Of a DNA stretch of 64,000 bases, positions 53,842 to 64,000 are shown piece after piece. Position numbers and translations under genes: made by a program. The notes below the pieces were generated by a model that saw nothing but the letters and a program-made list of their open reading frames with translations, was not told the origin of the DNA and made no database searches. Within the stretch, counting starts at the first letter, position 1; every line of letters begins with the position of its first letter. Source of the stretch: Puccinellia tenuiflora (taxonomy: Eukaryota > Streptophyta > Magnoliopsida > Poales > Poaceae); contig QRDG01000395.1 in assembly GCA_012064385.1 (NCBI GenBank), forward strand, positions 2,428,549 through 2,492,548, given 5' to 3'.

Positions 53842-56800
53842 TCAGGACCAGTTGTCGTCCTCATGGGAGAAGTGCTCCATGATCTCGTCAACCTGGCAGG
53901 TCACCTCAGGGTCGTTCAGCATCTCGGGGGCGAGACCATGCAGATCGGACAAGGAAGGAGGTGGCTGGTGAGGTCGCCGAAGGGCCACGACGAACTGGGT
54001 GGCCACCTGACGGGCAGCAACCCTCCCTTCCTGGAGGGTGGCTCTGCTCACGCTGTCCCTAAGGCCGTTGCTGTGTGAGGCCACGAGCTCCAAGAACGAT
54101 GGATAACACCGAAGGGAGTAGGAGCGCTTCGTCGGTAGGGCAGGCAGGCCCTTCACCTTCAGCACCGACAGCCCTTCAATGATCTTCAAGACCCAAGGGT
54201 GCATCTGGAGCAGGATCTCGTTGTTCCCCTACCGATGCCGACGGAAGTCACTCGTCTCCTTGGCATGTGCTTCCTTGGCCTTTGACAGGTCCCTTTGTAC
54301 CTCTTTGAGCTGATCAGACAGCTTCTCATGACGGTCCCAGGCGATCTGGGCCTGTGATTTGCTCGTCTCCGCAGTCGCCAAGCTTTCGGCGAGCTTCTTG
54401 GCCTCGTCTTGGCGCACGATGGCCATACGTTTGGCGGCTTCGTCCCGGAACTCCACCGCCTCTTCCAAGGTCTGATCTTATTCTCCAGTTCGATTCGGTG
54501 GGCGCCCAAGTTCTTGGATTCTTCGGCCGCGGCCAGGACCATCTTCTGTGTGTCGATGGTGGCCAGCAGGGCCGCTATTCTCGACGCTTGGCCATCTCGC
54601 TCACTTCGGATCCTCCGGACGTCCTCTTGAGCTTGTTCCCGGCGTTTCTTCTCGTGGGCAACGTCCTCCTTCAGCTTAGAGATCTTCCGATCCCTTGACC
54701 GGATGACCTCGTCCTTTTCCCGGATGGTTTTCTCCGTCGCCGCCTCCATCTCCATGCGAGTCCAACCCTCCGCGTTCAGCATCCCTTGCTCCAGGCGTTC
54801 CTCATCGAGGGCCGCTCTGGCCTGGTATGCCTCCTCCGCTTCGAGGAAGGCCTTCTTCTGGGTTTCGAGCTCTTGGAGACGCTCCTGCAACTTCTTTTGC
54901 TGGTTGGACAGCCTTTGCTCCCGGGCGTTGAGCAACTCTTCTTCCATCACTACTCACTCCTCGCGAGCCCGCATAGCCTCCTCCCCGGAGGAGGGTGATG
55001 GCTCCTGCCGCTCGAGTTCGGCCTTCGCGAAGGCCAGGAACTCCCTGACGTTGGGGAACGTCCGGGTGAACCTTGGCTCCGGGTTCACCGTCTGCTGCTC
55101 AGGCCGGGGGCTCGCGGGCTTTGGCGCCTGGGCGTCATCGGGTGCCAGCTCGTCCTCCGCGTTGGGATCATACCGGTACGCTGGGGCCTCAACGACGTCT
55201 TCGCCCCCAGCGCGGTTCTCTGTCCCGTCGGCATCAACTTCAGGGCGGGCCGCTGGGGACTCACCATCGCCATCGTCCTCAGCGCGGTCCCCCGCCTCAT
55301 GGTCTGCACCGACAAACAAAGTGTTAACCTCTGGGAACCTCCGGGTATCCCGGGGACAACAGTGGCGACTCCGGGTGGCTTACCTGGAGGTGGCGCCGAG
55401 GCTGCCGGGTCTCGACCCGGGTGGGCTCGCTCCTGCGTGCGAATAGGCGATGTCCGGGTTGCCATCGGCGGCGACCCCGTGTCTCCTGCCTCCGGGTTTT
55501 CTGCTCCCAGAGAGGCTCTGCTGGGAGGCGGATGCTCCCTCGCGGCCCGCGGAGCTTTCCGCAGCCTCCCCTGCTTCAACATCATCATCCTCTTGGACGC
55601 GCTTCCGAGAGCTCTTGGACTTGGAGGACCTGCAGCGCACATGCCACGATCAGAACTGTCGCGGCTCCTATCAAGCAAGGAAGGATCAGAACTGTCGCCC
55701 GCTTGGCGCTGGAAAAGCCCCACCGCTTCCCCACAAGGTCTTCGAAGGGGTCCGGCATCGACACGCTCTCGTCGTCTTCCGTCTCCGGCCGGAATCGGGG
55801 GCGGGAGGTTTTCGTCTTCTCCCCTCGGTTTCTGCCCCGCCTGCGGACTTTGAGGAGCTGGCTGCCCGGGGGGCGGCTCTACCCCAGCGTCTTCTTGTCC
55901 CGCGGATGTCTCCCCCTCTCCTTTGGGGGACGTGGGGGGAGAGGTGCGACCCAGCTCCTTTAGGCCCTCCTCTTCCTCATCCTCGTCGTCAAAGATCCCG
56001 GGTTCGTCTGGCGAGAAGTCCTCGTACGGCGGCTCCGCTACCATCCAGGACCTCCCGCGGACCGTCGCCCGGGGTACCGGAAGCGGGTCCAAGAACTCGG
56101 TACCCTGAAGCCCGTAAGCGTTGCACCATGGCATGAGAGGCACCGCATCCCCTCTCGTGATGTGGTCAAGCAACGATAAATCCCCCGCCGGAAGGTCATA
56201 CCGCTCCCCGGCAGCAGGAAGTGTATCATCCCCTTCAGCATCTTGGGCGATATATGAGACTCCATCCCCTGGCGGGTCTCCCACAACGGTTGGGACCTGC
56301 GTTGCAGAGGAGCAATCCCCCTCCGCATGAAGTCTCCGGTGATCATGGCGCCTGTTACCTGACCGTCTTGAAGCTCCGGGAACCGCTCAACAATCGGCAG
56401 AAGGGCCTCGTCTTGGGAGCTGATGTCTCTCGAGTTGGCCAAACTCTCGGCTGGGGCAGTCGGCACCAGAAGATGCGGGCTAATGCTGCCCGCTTGAACA
56501 AGGTACCAGTTCCGCCTGCGGTCCCCCCAGATGGGGTGGATCTTGGTCCTCGGATATTGGCTTGAGTTCTCCTGCTTGAGGCAGAAGGACACCCCGCCTG
56601 CTATCCATCTTGATCTCTCCCTTTGGGGCATGAAAAAGTGTCGGAACAATGCCACGGAGGGCATTACGCCGACGAATGCTTCGCAAGCGTGTGTGAAGGT
56701 TGCCAAGATCAGCACCGCGTTCGGATGCAGATAAAGCATGTGTAGCCCGAACGCCTCCAAGACCGCCATGAAGAAATCTGAGAAGGGGGGAAGCAGCCCC

Positions 56801-57058
56801 ATCACCGAGAAATCATGGAACGTCACCACCTCACCGTCTCGTAGGGGATTTGCCCCCGGGCGGATCTCTAGCTGGTCGCCCCCTGCTCAGCGTCTGGCGG
56901 ACAGCGGTAATCCTCTTCTCACTGGCGAATTCACTCGGATCATACAGAGCCTGTATCACTCTCGGTGAGGGAGCTTCGGTCCGGGCAGGGCCCGCCGCCA
57001 CCCTCTTCTCCCCGCCGGTATGCTCCTTCGCAGCTCGCTTCGCTCGCTTGGGCGCCAT
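53842..57058 (-). pseudogene. Antisense gene of Y: Transposase_28-type domain plus coiled coil
   Basis: Minus strand from the ATG at 57058 (MAPKRAKRAAK, basic). At 56830-56500 the protein matches the 'putative gypsy type transposon' domain (PF04195): PPFSDFFMAVLEAFGLHMLYLHPNAVLILATFTH region, then CEAFVGV and FRHFF. A long acidic, Pro/Ser-rich linker follows (56280-54960), then a coiled coil (54950-54230) and a small C-terminal part ending at 53842. Breaks: a one-base shift at a C5 run (56879-56883), a shift near 56290, a TGA before 54950, and a shift near 54477. An 80-nt intron is predicted at 55383-55304. A TATA box lies at 57183. The gene sits between gag and the 3' LTR in antisense, as described for Tat-lineage elements. 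Function unknown. Confidence 0.75.
55304..55383 (-). other. Predicted 80-nt intron in the antisense gene of Y
   Basis: Donor CTCCAG|GTAAGC at 55383 and acceptor TTTGTCGGTGCAG|AC at 55304. Eighty is not a multiple of three. Splicing joins the long upstream frame (…APPP) to the downstream open frame (DHEAGDRAEDD…) through a GAC codon, while unspliced reading leaves that frame. This frame logic supports a real intron. Confidence 0.65.
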
Positions 57059-57182
57059 GGGCGAGGGGAGGGGAGCTAATTTGCGGTGTGCTACGAAGGG
57101 TGAAGACGAAGTGCTCTCCGGCGGCGCTTCGAGATCTGTGTGTTTGGGAAGGTGTAACAGCTACAGTTCCTTGGAACCGTGG

Positions 57183-57190
57183 CTTATAAG
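57183..57190 (-). promoter_or_regulatory. TATA box of the antisense gene of Y
   Basis: cttataag (self-complementary) 125 bp upstream of the antisense ATG, implying a leader of roughly 95 nt. Confidence 0.55.
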
Positions 57191-57475
57191 GCTCCCCACG
57201 CGTCATGCCATGGTCCCACCGCTCCGGCCGGAGCGGGGACCGAGGAGGCTTTCTGTTCGATCTTCTCCTCCCTGAAGATTCAAGGCGAGCGTTGGCGGTT
57301 CGTGTGGATCGCAGCGTTCAAGAGGACCCGCAGGATGCGCGCCTCCGCAGTGCGCGGCCCTGACGGATGTGACAAGACGTTCAAGACCTGACGCCGAGGA
57401 CCCACTTTGACTCCTTTTTTGTCATAGCACCGGCGGCAGAAGGGCGTGGCCGCCGGGACTATGCCTGGGGGCTAC

Positions 57476-58445
57476 TGTCGCAACAGTGGAACATGGGGTT
57501 CCCCTGTTACGGTCAAAGTGGGTCCATCGCACATGGGCCCACCAAGGAGGCACTCAAGGCCAAGGCACAAGACCGGCAGATGGGCCCCCCCATCTGCCCC
57601 ACAGCGCCCCGACGCGCGCGACATTGACAACCAAGGCAAAAGACTCGGGGACCCTCTGGGCACCCTCGACCTGGAAGCAGGCATGGAGGTCCCGGGACCC
57701 CGACGCCCGGCAGGAGGCCAGGCTCACCCGTGGGAACCAACCTCCAGTGCGCAAAGAGGATAAGCTTGCCAGCCCTGGCTGGAAGCTCCTAGAAGACTTG
57801 GGCGCCAAGAAGATGGAGGCGCCAAGGGCGCCAAAGGGGGGCAGAGGCGGAAAAGCTGTCAGCCTCTGTCCGCCCTCCCTGGAAAAGGTGGGCAACCTCA
57901 CCTACCCCCTCTGAGAAGAATACTTGGACGGGAGGAGGCCACGTCGCCTCCTAAGGAGAACCCGGAGGGGTTTTCCCGCCAAAACCCCTCCAGCCCCAAG
58001 GGTGTACCTGTGGTATCCCCTTAGCCTATAAAAGGAGGACCGAGGCACCCAAGTGAAGGGGGACAACAAGCTGGAAGTCGGAGGCTAGGCTAGATAGCAC
58101 AAAAGAGGAAGAGTAGTATAGGCGAGAGGTGATCTCCTCCGGGCCAGGATCTGCCCGTCTTCAACCTCTAGCCAACACCTCCCAGGTTCTCACCCGCGAC
58201 CACCATTGTAAAGCTACACCATGATACACCTCTCAATCCAGACATGCAGGAGTAGGGTTGTTAGGCTCCGGGCGGCCCGAACCTAGGTAAACTCCTTGTG
58301 TCTCTGTGATGCTTGATAGTACGTAGATCTCGAGCGTAGACGAAGCCCCCGGGCGGAAGACGTTACTCAGCCTCCTTCGCGCCCCATACCGAACCTAAAA
58401 AGGGGGTATCCTTTATTCTTGGTGTCCATGATCCAAGACACGACA
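57476..58445 (+). mobile_element. 3' LTR of X-type Gypsy element Y
   Basis: 970 bp, TGTCGCAACAGTGG to gatccaagacacgaca, preceded by the purine tract gcctgggggctac and followed by AAGAG (58446-58450), identical to the left flank. TATA box at 58026-58035. Y is therefore a complete 7,426-bp insertion. Confidence 0.95.
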
Positions 58446-59372
58446 AAGAGATAAAACAATCTAAGCCAGATACTGAAACAAATGAGTCGGAAAGTGGAGA
58501 AAAAAATAGTCCTATTCAGCTAGATATAAGTGAAGGACAAATAATTATACAAGTCTCAAAGCAGAATATTAGACAAAGTGTCACGTGTAATCTAGCTAGC
58601 AGGAAAAAAAGGTCCAGTATAAGGACTCGTGATAACCACGGCGAAAGGAATAAACACTTATGGAATGCTAGCCGGCCGGATAGTGTGCACCAATTTTCCT
58701 ATTTTTTTTAATTTTTTTTTACTTTTCCGGCCGGATCCTAGCAAACGATAAACAAACTGATTACTTTTCCGGCTGGAACGTGTTGTGCTAGGGATTAATC
58801 AGGTGATCGAAGAAACGACAATACACGTATTGGAGCTGCTAGCACTGCACAAGATCGATTAAAGAAAGGACGTACTGGAACTGCTAGTACTGCACGCGAT
58901 CGATCAAAGAAACGATCAGCGACGTGCACGAAGGCAGGCACGAAAGCGGCGCAATACGTGGCCGGCTGGCTGTGGTTAACGGTGCAAAGCGATGGCAGCG
59001 GCGGAAGTGGTGTAGCGGACGGCGCGCTCGCGACAGATGGAACTGCGGCGACGGCGGAAAAATTGGATTTTTTTTTCAAGATTAAATGCAGCGGAGACGC
59101 GTGTCCGGTGGAGAAAAAAAAGTGTGATCTAGTAGATTATTTTAACCCAAGCTAATCTAAACCAGCACTAGATCTGGGATGAATGAAACCCAAAAACTCA
59201 ACGATGCAAATACTAGATGCAAAAATTGCTACGGTTAAAAAGATAGGTGAAAGGATGAACTAATCTACTGTTATTTTTAGCTTTTTGGTGGGCTGTAGGT
59301 AATGAAAACAGATCTAATCTAGTAAAAACTGTAAATCTCTCACCGATCAACTGTAGCTCTGATACCACTTAA
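58446..59372 (-). mobile_element. 5' leader of element U, LTR-proximal part
   Basis: AT-rich leader read on the minus strand after the primer-binding site (tggtatcagagc, 59357-59368). Contains two ccggccgga motifs around a T-rich run (58670-58740) and a diverged direct repeat of about 60 bp (58831-58920, gctgctagcactgcac and related). No convincing gene. Confidence 0.65.
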
Positions 59373-59549
59373 TGTAATCTGGGGATCCCGATCTTTCGAT
59401 GAGAGAGGATAACTACGATTTCTGCAGGATTTGACTCTCACGATTCGCTACCAACCGTACAGGGAAAACCGTACACGACTGATATCCACGGCAATCGCTG
59501 AACCAACTCCAAGATGTTATCAACCGAGCCGACGGCGCGATCAACCTGT
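59373..59549 (-). mobile_element. 5' LTR of element U, interrupted by T
   Basis: Nearly identical to 47826-48003 (about 177 bp), then cut at 59549 by the start of the T LTR. The remainder of this LTR should lie beyond the right end of T. Confidence 0.9.
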
Positions 59550-60121
59550 TGTAACATCCCAATCTTTTATTTGGATGTTTTGCATTTAGAGCATGTTCAT
59601 TTCATCATGGCATACTTTTAAAAATTTGCATTTGTTTGTTCTGCATATTTCCAAAAGAAGTAAATCTAAAACCCTATTTTGATTTAATCAAAAATTCAAC
59701 AAGCCAAATATATATGCCTGGGGATTTGTGAAAAAGCACCCTTTTATAGTCAAATATGACAGAGGGCAATTTTACAAAATTTTCAAAAGCGGTTTGACTC
59801 AATTCTGAGTTCAAATTCCAAAGTTATAAAGAAAACAGTTTTCAGAAAAAGATAAAAGGAAAAGATTCAAAAAAAAACGTTTCGGGCGAGCTAGTGGGCC
59901 GCGGCCCACTAACTCACCGCGGCGCAGCCGCACCGGACCAAGGCCGGCCCGTTTCTTTTGCTTTTTCTTTTCCCGCTGACAGGTGGGCCCCACCTGTCAG
60001 GTTCTTCTAGAACCGGCCGGAGTCCGTGCCCCGTACGTGTTCGACGAAATGTCCCGAACCGAACCCACGAAGATCTCCGATTTTCGGGTGGATTTCTTGG
60101 CCCGTGCTCCAAGCCAAGCCG

Positions 60122-60132
60122 CCTATAAAAGC
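60122..60132 (+). promoter_or_regulatory. TATA box of the T LTR
   Basis: cctataaaagc in a GC-rich flank, about 570 bp into the LTR. Confidence 0.6.
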
Positions 60133-61744
60133 CCCCGCACCCCCGCCATCTTTCGCCCCAAAAATCCCTAACCCTAGCTTCAAACCGAGCTCGAAAATGA
60201 GCTCGCAAATCTCGCGTAATGCCCGGGGTTTTCCCCCAAATTAGATTTTTGCTTGTTTTTGTTTTTGCATCATCATGACATCAGCATCATCGCATCGCAT
60301 GTTTTTTTTATCACAAAAACTATTTTATTAAAACCCTATTTTATTTTGTAAAAAATTGTCGCAAAAGTTTTACCGAGACAGTCGTCTCCGTTTTCGAAAA
60401 TTAATTGCCAAAATTAAATTTGAAAAATAAAAATGTTTTGAGTTAGCGAGAGAGCAGCCCAAATCTGGCCCAAGCCCACCTAACCTCCAAAACCCTAATC
60501 CTGTCCCTGGCTTTTTCCTTTCCCACCCCCTGCCTTTTCGCAGCCACCCACCTCCCTTTCTGTGTTTTCGCGAAATCGTCCTTCCACCTCTCCTTTTTCT
60601 GTTTTCCTCCCTCCTCTCCCTTTTCTCTCACCTTGTCTTCTTCCTTTCCTGGCCACTCATCCTCACCCGAGCCGCACCCGCACCACCCGCGCCTCCCTGT
60701 GCCGCCATGCTCCTCTCCCGCCTGCTCCCGCTCGATCCCCTCACCCCTGGTGCCCCCTTCCTCTCCCTCCTCTGCTCCACCCCACCGGAGCTCCTCCCCA
60801 TCACCTCCACCACGCCGCCCCCTTTCCTCACCTTTCCCCTGTCGCAGCCCCTCCTCTCCTGGCCGCCCCGGCCCGCTGCCATCTTCTGCGCGTCGCCGCC
60901 AGCGCCTCCGCCCGTCTCCCACCTCGTCGACCTCCCTGCTCTCCCTCCGGCGACCTCCCTCTCTCCTCCTCCCTTCCCCGGCCGTCTCCACCTCGTCCCT
61001 ATCCCCGCACGCCGCGGAAGCTTCCTCCTCTCCTCCTGGACCGCGTCTGCCGTCGGCGTCCTCAACTCGCGGCTGTCCTGGCCGTGCCCAGCTCCGCACC
61101 TCCTCCTCTCCCCAGCTCTCTCCTGCTCCCAGCGCAGCGCCCGTGCGTGCCCGTGTAGGTGGTCAGCCCCTGCTGCCCGTCGCCTGCGCTGCCATCTCCG
61201 GTGTCCTGTTGCCGTGCTCGTGTTGCTCTCCCTGTGTCGACCTCCTCCGCATCCGGCCCGTGTGCTGCCTCCGTTCCCGGTGGTTGTACTGCTGCTGCTG
61301 CCGTGTCCCGTCCCCGACGGCCGTTGCCTCCGTGTGTTCCCGACGGCCGTGCCCGTCGTGTTTCCCCGACGTCTCCGTAACCGTGCGTGTGTGCAGGCTA
61401 GCTGAAGCCGTTCCCGTTCCCGTCTCCGTTTTGTTACCCGATGCGTTCTCCGACCCGGTGTGTTTCCCGTCGGGAAGCTCATCCCCGGCGGTTCCCCGAT
61501 GGCTGTTTCCGCCGTGTCCTGATCCCGTCATGAAGCTTCCCCGATGGTACCCGGTTCCCCGTTTCGTTTCTGTTTCCCGACGCTTTCCCGTCGTGAACCG
61601 AGTTCCCCGTTCCCGTCGTGAATCCTCCCCGACGCCAAGTTCTCCGTTCCCGACGCCGTGAAGCCCGAAGACCAAGCACCCTGACATCGTGAACCCCGTC
61701 GACCCCGAAGCCCGAAACGCCAAGGTCCGCCACGACGACGACCC

Positions 61745-61895
61745 GAGTACGACTACCTCCACTACTTCAACCGGAACGACTACTTCGACTACTTCGACTC
61801 CGGATGAACGACTACCTCGACTACTTCGACTTCGGACGGAATGGCTACTTCGACTACTTCGACTACAACGACTACTTCGACTACTTCCTCTCCGA
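61745..61895 (+). repeat. gactacttc nonamer repeats in the T LTR
   Basis: gactacttc and one-base variants (gactacctc, ggctacttc, gacttcgac) occur more than ten times in 150 bp, partly in head-to-tail pairs. The nine-base period keeps all frames open and would read as Asp-Tyr-Phe or Thr-Thr-Ser repeats. It is probably simple-sequence expansion. Confidence 0.8.
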
Positions 61896-63906
61896 CCCGA
61901 AGACGATGGCTCTCAAATCCGAAGTTCCCCAAACCGATGTGTGACCCCAACCCTAACCCTATACCATATATCCGTATCTTCTAAAATCATGCATCATTAA
62001 TCAACATCGCACCTTTATCCATTTAGTCGAATTAAATCAACTAAATTATGGGGTTTGTCCGGTGCATCTATATTGTGCTCCGATCCCATTTAAAATGCTT
62101 TTGCCATGTGTTAGGGAATAAAATTGGACAACCTTTAATTTGTCATGCATCATGTCATCAACATGCCGCTTCTTTTGCCATAGAAGTAAAATGCATCTTT
62201 TGTGTTTCCGGTGTTCGTTGCTTCTTCGGGAATAGGACGTTGAGTTGATGTGAGCAACGACAGGTTCTGCTACCTCTACCGGATTGCAGGCAAGTGATAC
62301 TCCCTTGCTATCTTTGCTTGTCTTCTGTCTCTTACTCGTCCTATCTTTTGTTCCTTGCTAGCCTTATATATCGATGCTTGTGTCCGATCCTATATGCATG
62401 TTTACCTTGCAGCCATGATATAGCCACACCCCCACATCCTATTAACCTGTTGTTTGTTTACCTTGTTAGCCTTGCGAGTCCTAGTGCATGCTTAGGTGCC
62501 TTGCTTCAGTCCTGTTATCTTTTTGTCTAGTCTTGTCTTTAATATGATAGCTAGGCTCAACTAAAATGGTAATCTTTAATTTCTGTTGCGATGGGAATAA
62601 CTTAATTAAAGATAAGGCACCGGCGGAAGGCCAATCGTGGTGATTTGTTCTGCTAGTGTCGCCTAGGACCCGAGTTCTTTTCCGCTGATCCAAGACTGAG
62701 CGCACTAACCACATGTGGGAGTTCTATGGGCCTCCCCGCAATCTATTACCGGATCCTCAAACTTGTCCAGGATGCCACAAGTAGTTCGGGTGTTTCTACG
62801 GTTACAAGCGCGGATGATATGGTAAGATGGTTACGTGGTTACTTACGGTAGGGCTTGCGGCATGGGCGTTTACCGCATGTGGAAGGAGGGCAATCGTATG
62901 AGTGTTCCTCCCGAAGCCGTGCGCGCAACGGTTAGGCCCACCTCGAAGCTTCGGCCGGACTCTCAAGGTGGATCAGTCCTAGCTAGGTGGCTCCCTGGAC
63001 TTGTTTGTATTGAAGGGAAGTATTGCGTCGAAACCTCCACCGGTACACCTCTAAGCGAGAGTTTCGATGCGTGTGGGTTCATTGGTGCATCCCTGCAGGG
63101 TTAAATCTTTTCGAAAAGCCGTGTCCGCGGTTATGGACGACTTGGTGAAATGCGCTGGCTAAAAAGATCATAGACAACTTGCACCTTATGATGATAATAA
63201 CTTGACTAGTAAGATAGATCACTTGAATAATAACTCATAAAACTTGTCCACCGTGTGAGTACCCGGACTTCTTCCTCGTGGGTTGAGGATACGAGGGAGT
63301 CGTTTTAGGGCGGGTTTTGTTTGGTGTGTAGTATAGTTGGCTCCTCATGCGCTCTCTTACCTTGTCTCTGATAGACGAAAGTTGTAGCGAGTCTCTATAA
63401 GTTGTTAGTGCTGCTTGCCGCCGCCTCAATCGCTAACCCTCTTCCCCGGAATTCCAGCTTTGATATCTTGTGAGTATTACTTGCCAGTACTGTTTTATAG
63501 TACTGACCCCTTCGGGGCTGCTATTCCAATGCAGCCAACAGGTTTGAAGTGTGACGACGTTAGCTTGGGAATCCCTCCGGCTTGGCCTGGGCAGGGATAT
63601 GGTGCCTTCGTTTATCTTCAGGACTCTTAGTCCAATTTGTATCTTGTCCGTAGCCGGACGCTACCCGCTTCCGTTGTTATTTGGATCTTGTATTGTATCT
63701 TGGTTCTTGACTCTGTGAGTCGTTGCTGTATATATGTTTTTTTGTGGGTTCCATCGAGAACTGTTGTAATGTTATCACAATTCCACCCGCATAACGTGTG
63801 TGTTGCAACGTGCACGTTATGCCTGGTGGGCGTCCTTTAGGATCGTTATTATGCGGATTTGGCTGGAACGCTAAAATCTGCATAGTACCGATCTTGGGGC
63901 GTTACA

Positions 63907-64000
63907 AAGTGGTATCAGAGCTCTGGATTTTCGATACCCCGCTGGTCCAGTCTGCCTGTAGGATACCCTAGCTAATGGTCGATGTTTGTAGAGTGTCAAA
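63907..64000 (+). mobile_element. Start of the T internal region with primer-binding site
   Basis: tggtatcagagc at 63910-63921 (initiator tRNA-Met type), then leader sequence running off the window. Confidence 0.85.

Larger units (their letters stand above)
59550..63906 (+). mobile_element. 5' LTR of long-LTR element T (4.36 kb)
   Basis: Starts TGTAACATCCCAATC and ends cttggggcgttaca, followed by a primer-binding site at 63910. It resembles the Sukkula/LARD LTRs in size, start and primer-binding site but is a different family. A TATA box (cctataaaagc, 60122-60132) precedes a CT-rich 1.1-kb stretch (60470-61640) that opens long artefactual frames on both strands. The target-site duplication should be CCTGT, with its partner beyond the window. 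Confidence 0.85.

Noticed and set aside
58795..59079. 94-codon minus-strand frame in the U leader
   Set aside because: Ala/Pro/Val-rich, no domain, in the untranslated leader and overlapping a direct repeat.
60163..60178. Telomere-like ccctaaccctagc (also near 61950)
   Set aside because: Too short, and not the plant telomere unit CCCTAAA in array. A common motif at grass transcript starts.
60443..61762. Long open frames on both strands (200-340 codons)
   Set aside because: They lie in the CT-rich part of the T LTR, overlap each other in several frames and have low-complexity Ser/Pro/Arg composition. No domain, and composition explains the openness.
63910..63921. tRNA gene suggested by tRNA-Met complementarity (also 37537, 59357 and 15371)
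   Set aside because: Only the 12-base primer-binding site is present, with no cloverleaf.

Overview
This window is a block of nested LTR retrotransposons from a large grass genome, most likely wheat, barley, Aegilops or a relative (Triticeae). The evidence is a BARE-1/Angela/WIS-type Copia LTR at the left edge, Sabrina/WHAM-type Gypsy elements with TGGCGCCGTTGCCGGGG primer-binding sites, and very long (about 4.6 kb) LTRs typical of Sukkula-like large retrotransposon derivatives (LARDs). I find no convincing host gene, tRNA or rRNA. Family names come from memory of typical termini and need a TREP comparison.

Layout, left to right: 1-3307, 3' end and 3' LTR of an Angela/BARE-like Copia element (+). 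3308-6145, truncated Sabrina/WHAM-like Gypsy element (+) with one intact acidic ORF. 6146-14951, a Copia element here called Z (-, probably Sirevirus-like) with both LTRs damaged, carrying a truncated Gypsy element X (+, 9503 to about 13970). 14952-19986, the 5' LTR and a little internal sequence of a Sukkula-like element WL (-). 19987-30570, a Sabrina-like element SB (-), interrupted at 21093-28111 by a tandem array (LTR-internal-LTR-internal-LTR) of a small non-autonomous Gypsy element A (-). 30571-31392, a fragment of a third X-type element, X3 (-). 31393-32058, a mosaic of LTR scraps. 32059-32941 and 45208-47825, an autonomous Gypsy element V (-) with decayed pol, split by the complete LARD W (32942-45207, target-site duplication GTCCA). 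47826-51019 and 58446-59549, a gag-protease-only Gypsy element U (-) inserted in V. U carries the complete X-type element Y (51020-58445, target-site duplication AAGAG). Its 5' LTR is broken at 59550 by the long-LTR element T, whose 5' LTR ends at 63906.

Almost all coding capacity is parasitic and decayed. V has RT, RNase H and integrase with stops, frameshifts and a lost catalytic Glu. U has gag and protease only. X and Y have a gag remnant plus a long antisense gene of the Transposase_28 ('putative gypsy type transposon') kind with coiled coils. In Y this antisense gene has its own TATA box, and in both X and Y it has introns whose removal joins the right frames. W encodes a 194-aa protein with a possible dsRNA-binding-like fold and, antisense, a small membrane protein behind a TATA box.

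The most promising new signal is in element A. Its U3 region is packed with the octamer [A/G]CCGACNT, the published DREB1/CBF cold-and-drought (DRE/CRT) site: nine copies in 412 bp of the best-preserved LTR, some as perfect inverted pairs, upstream of a TATA box.
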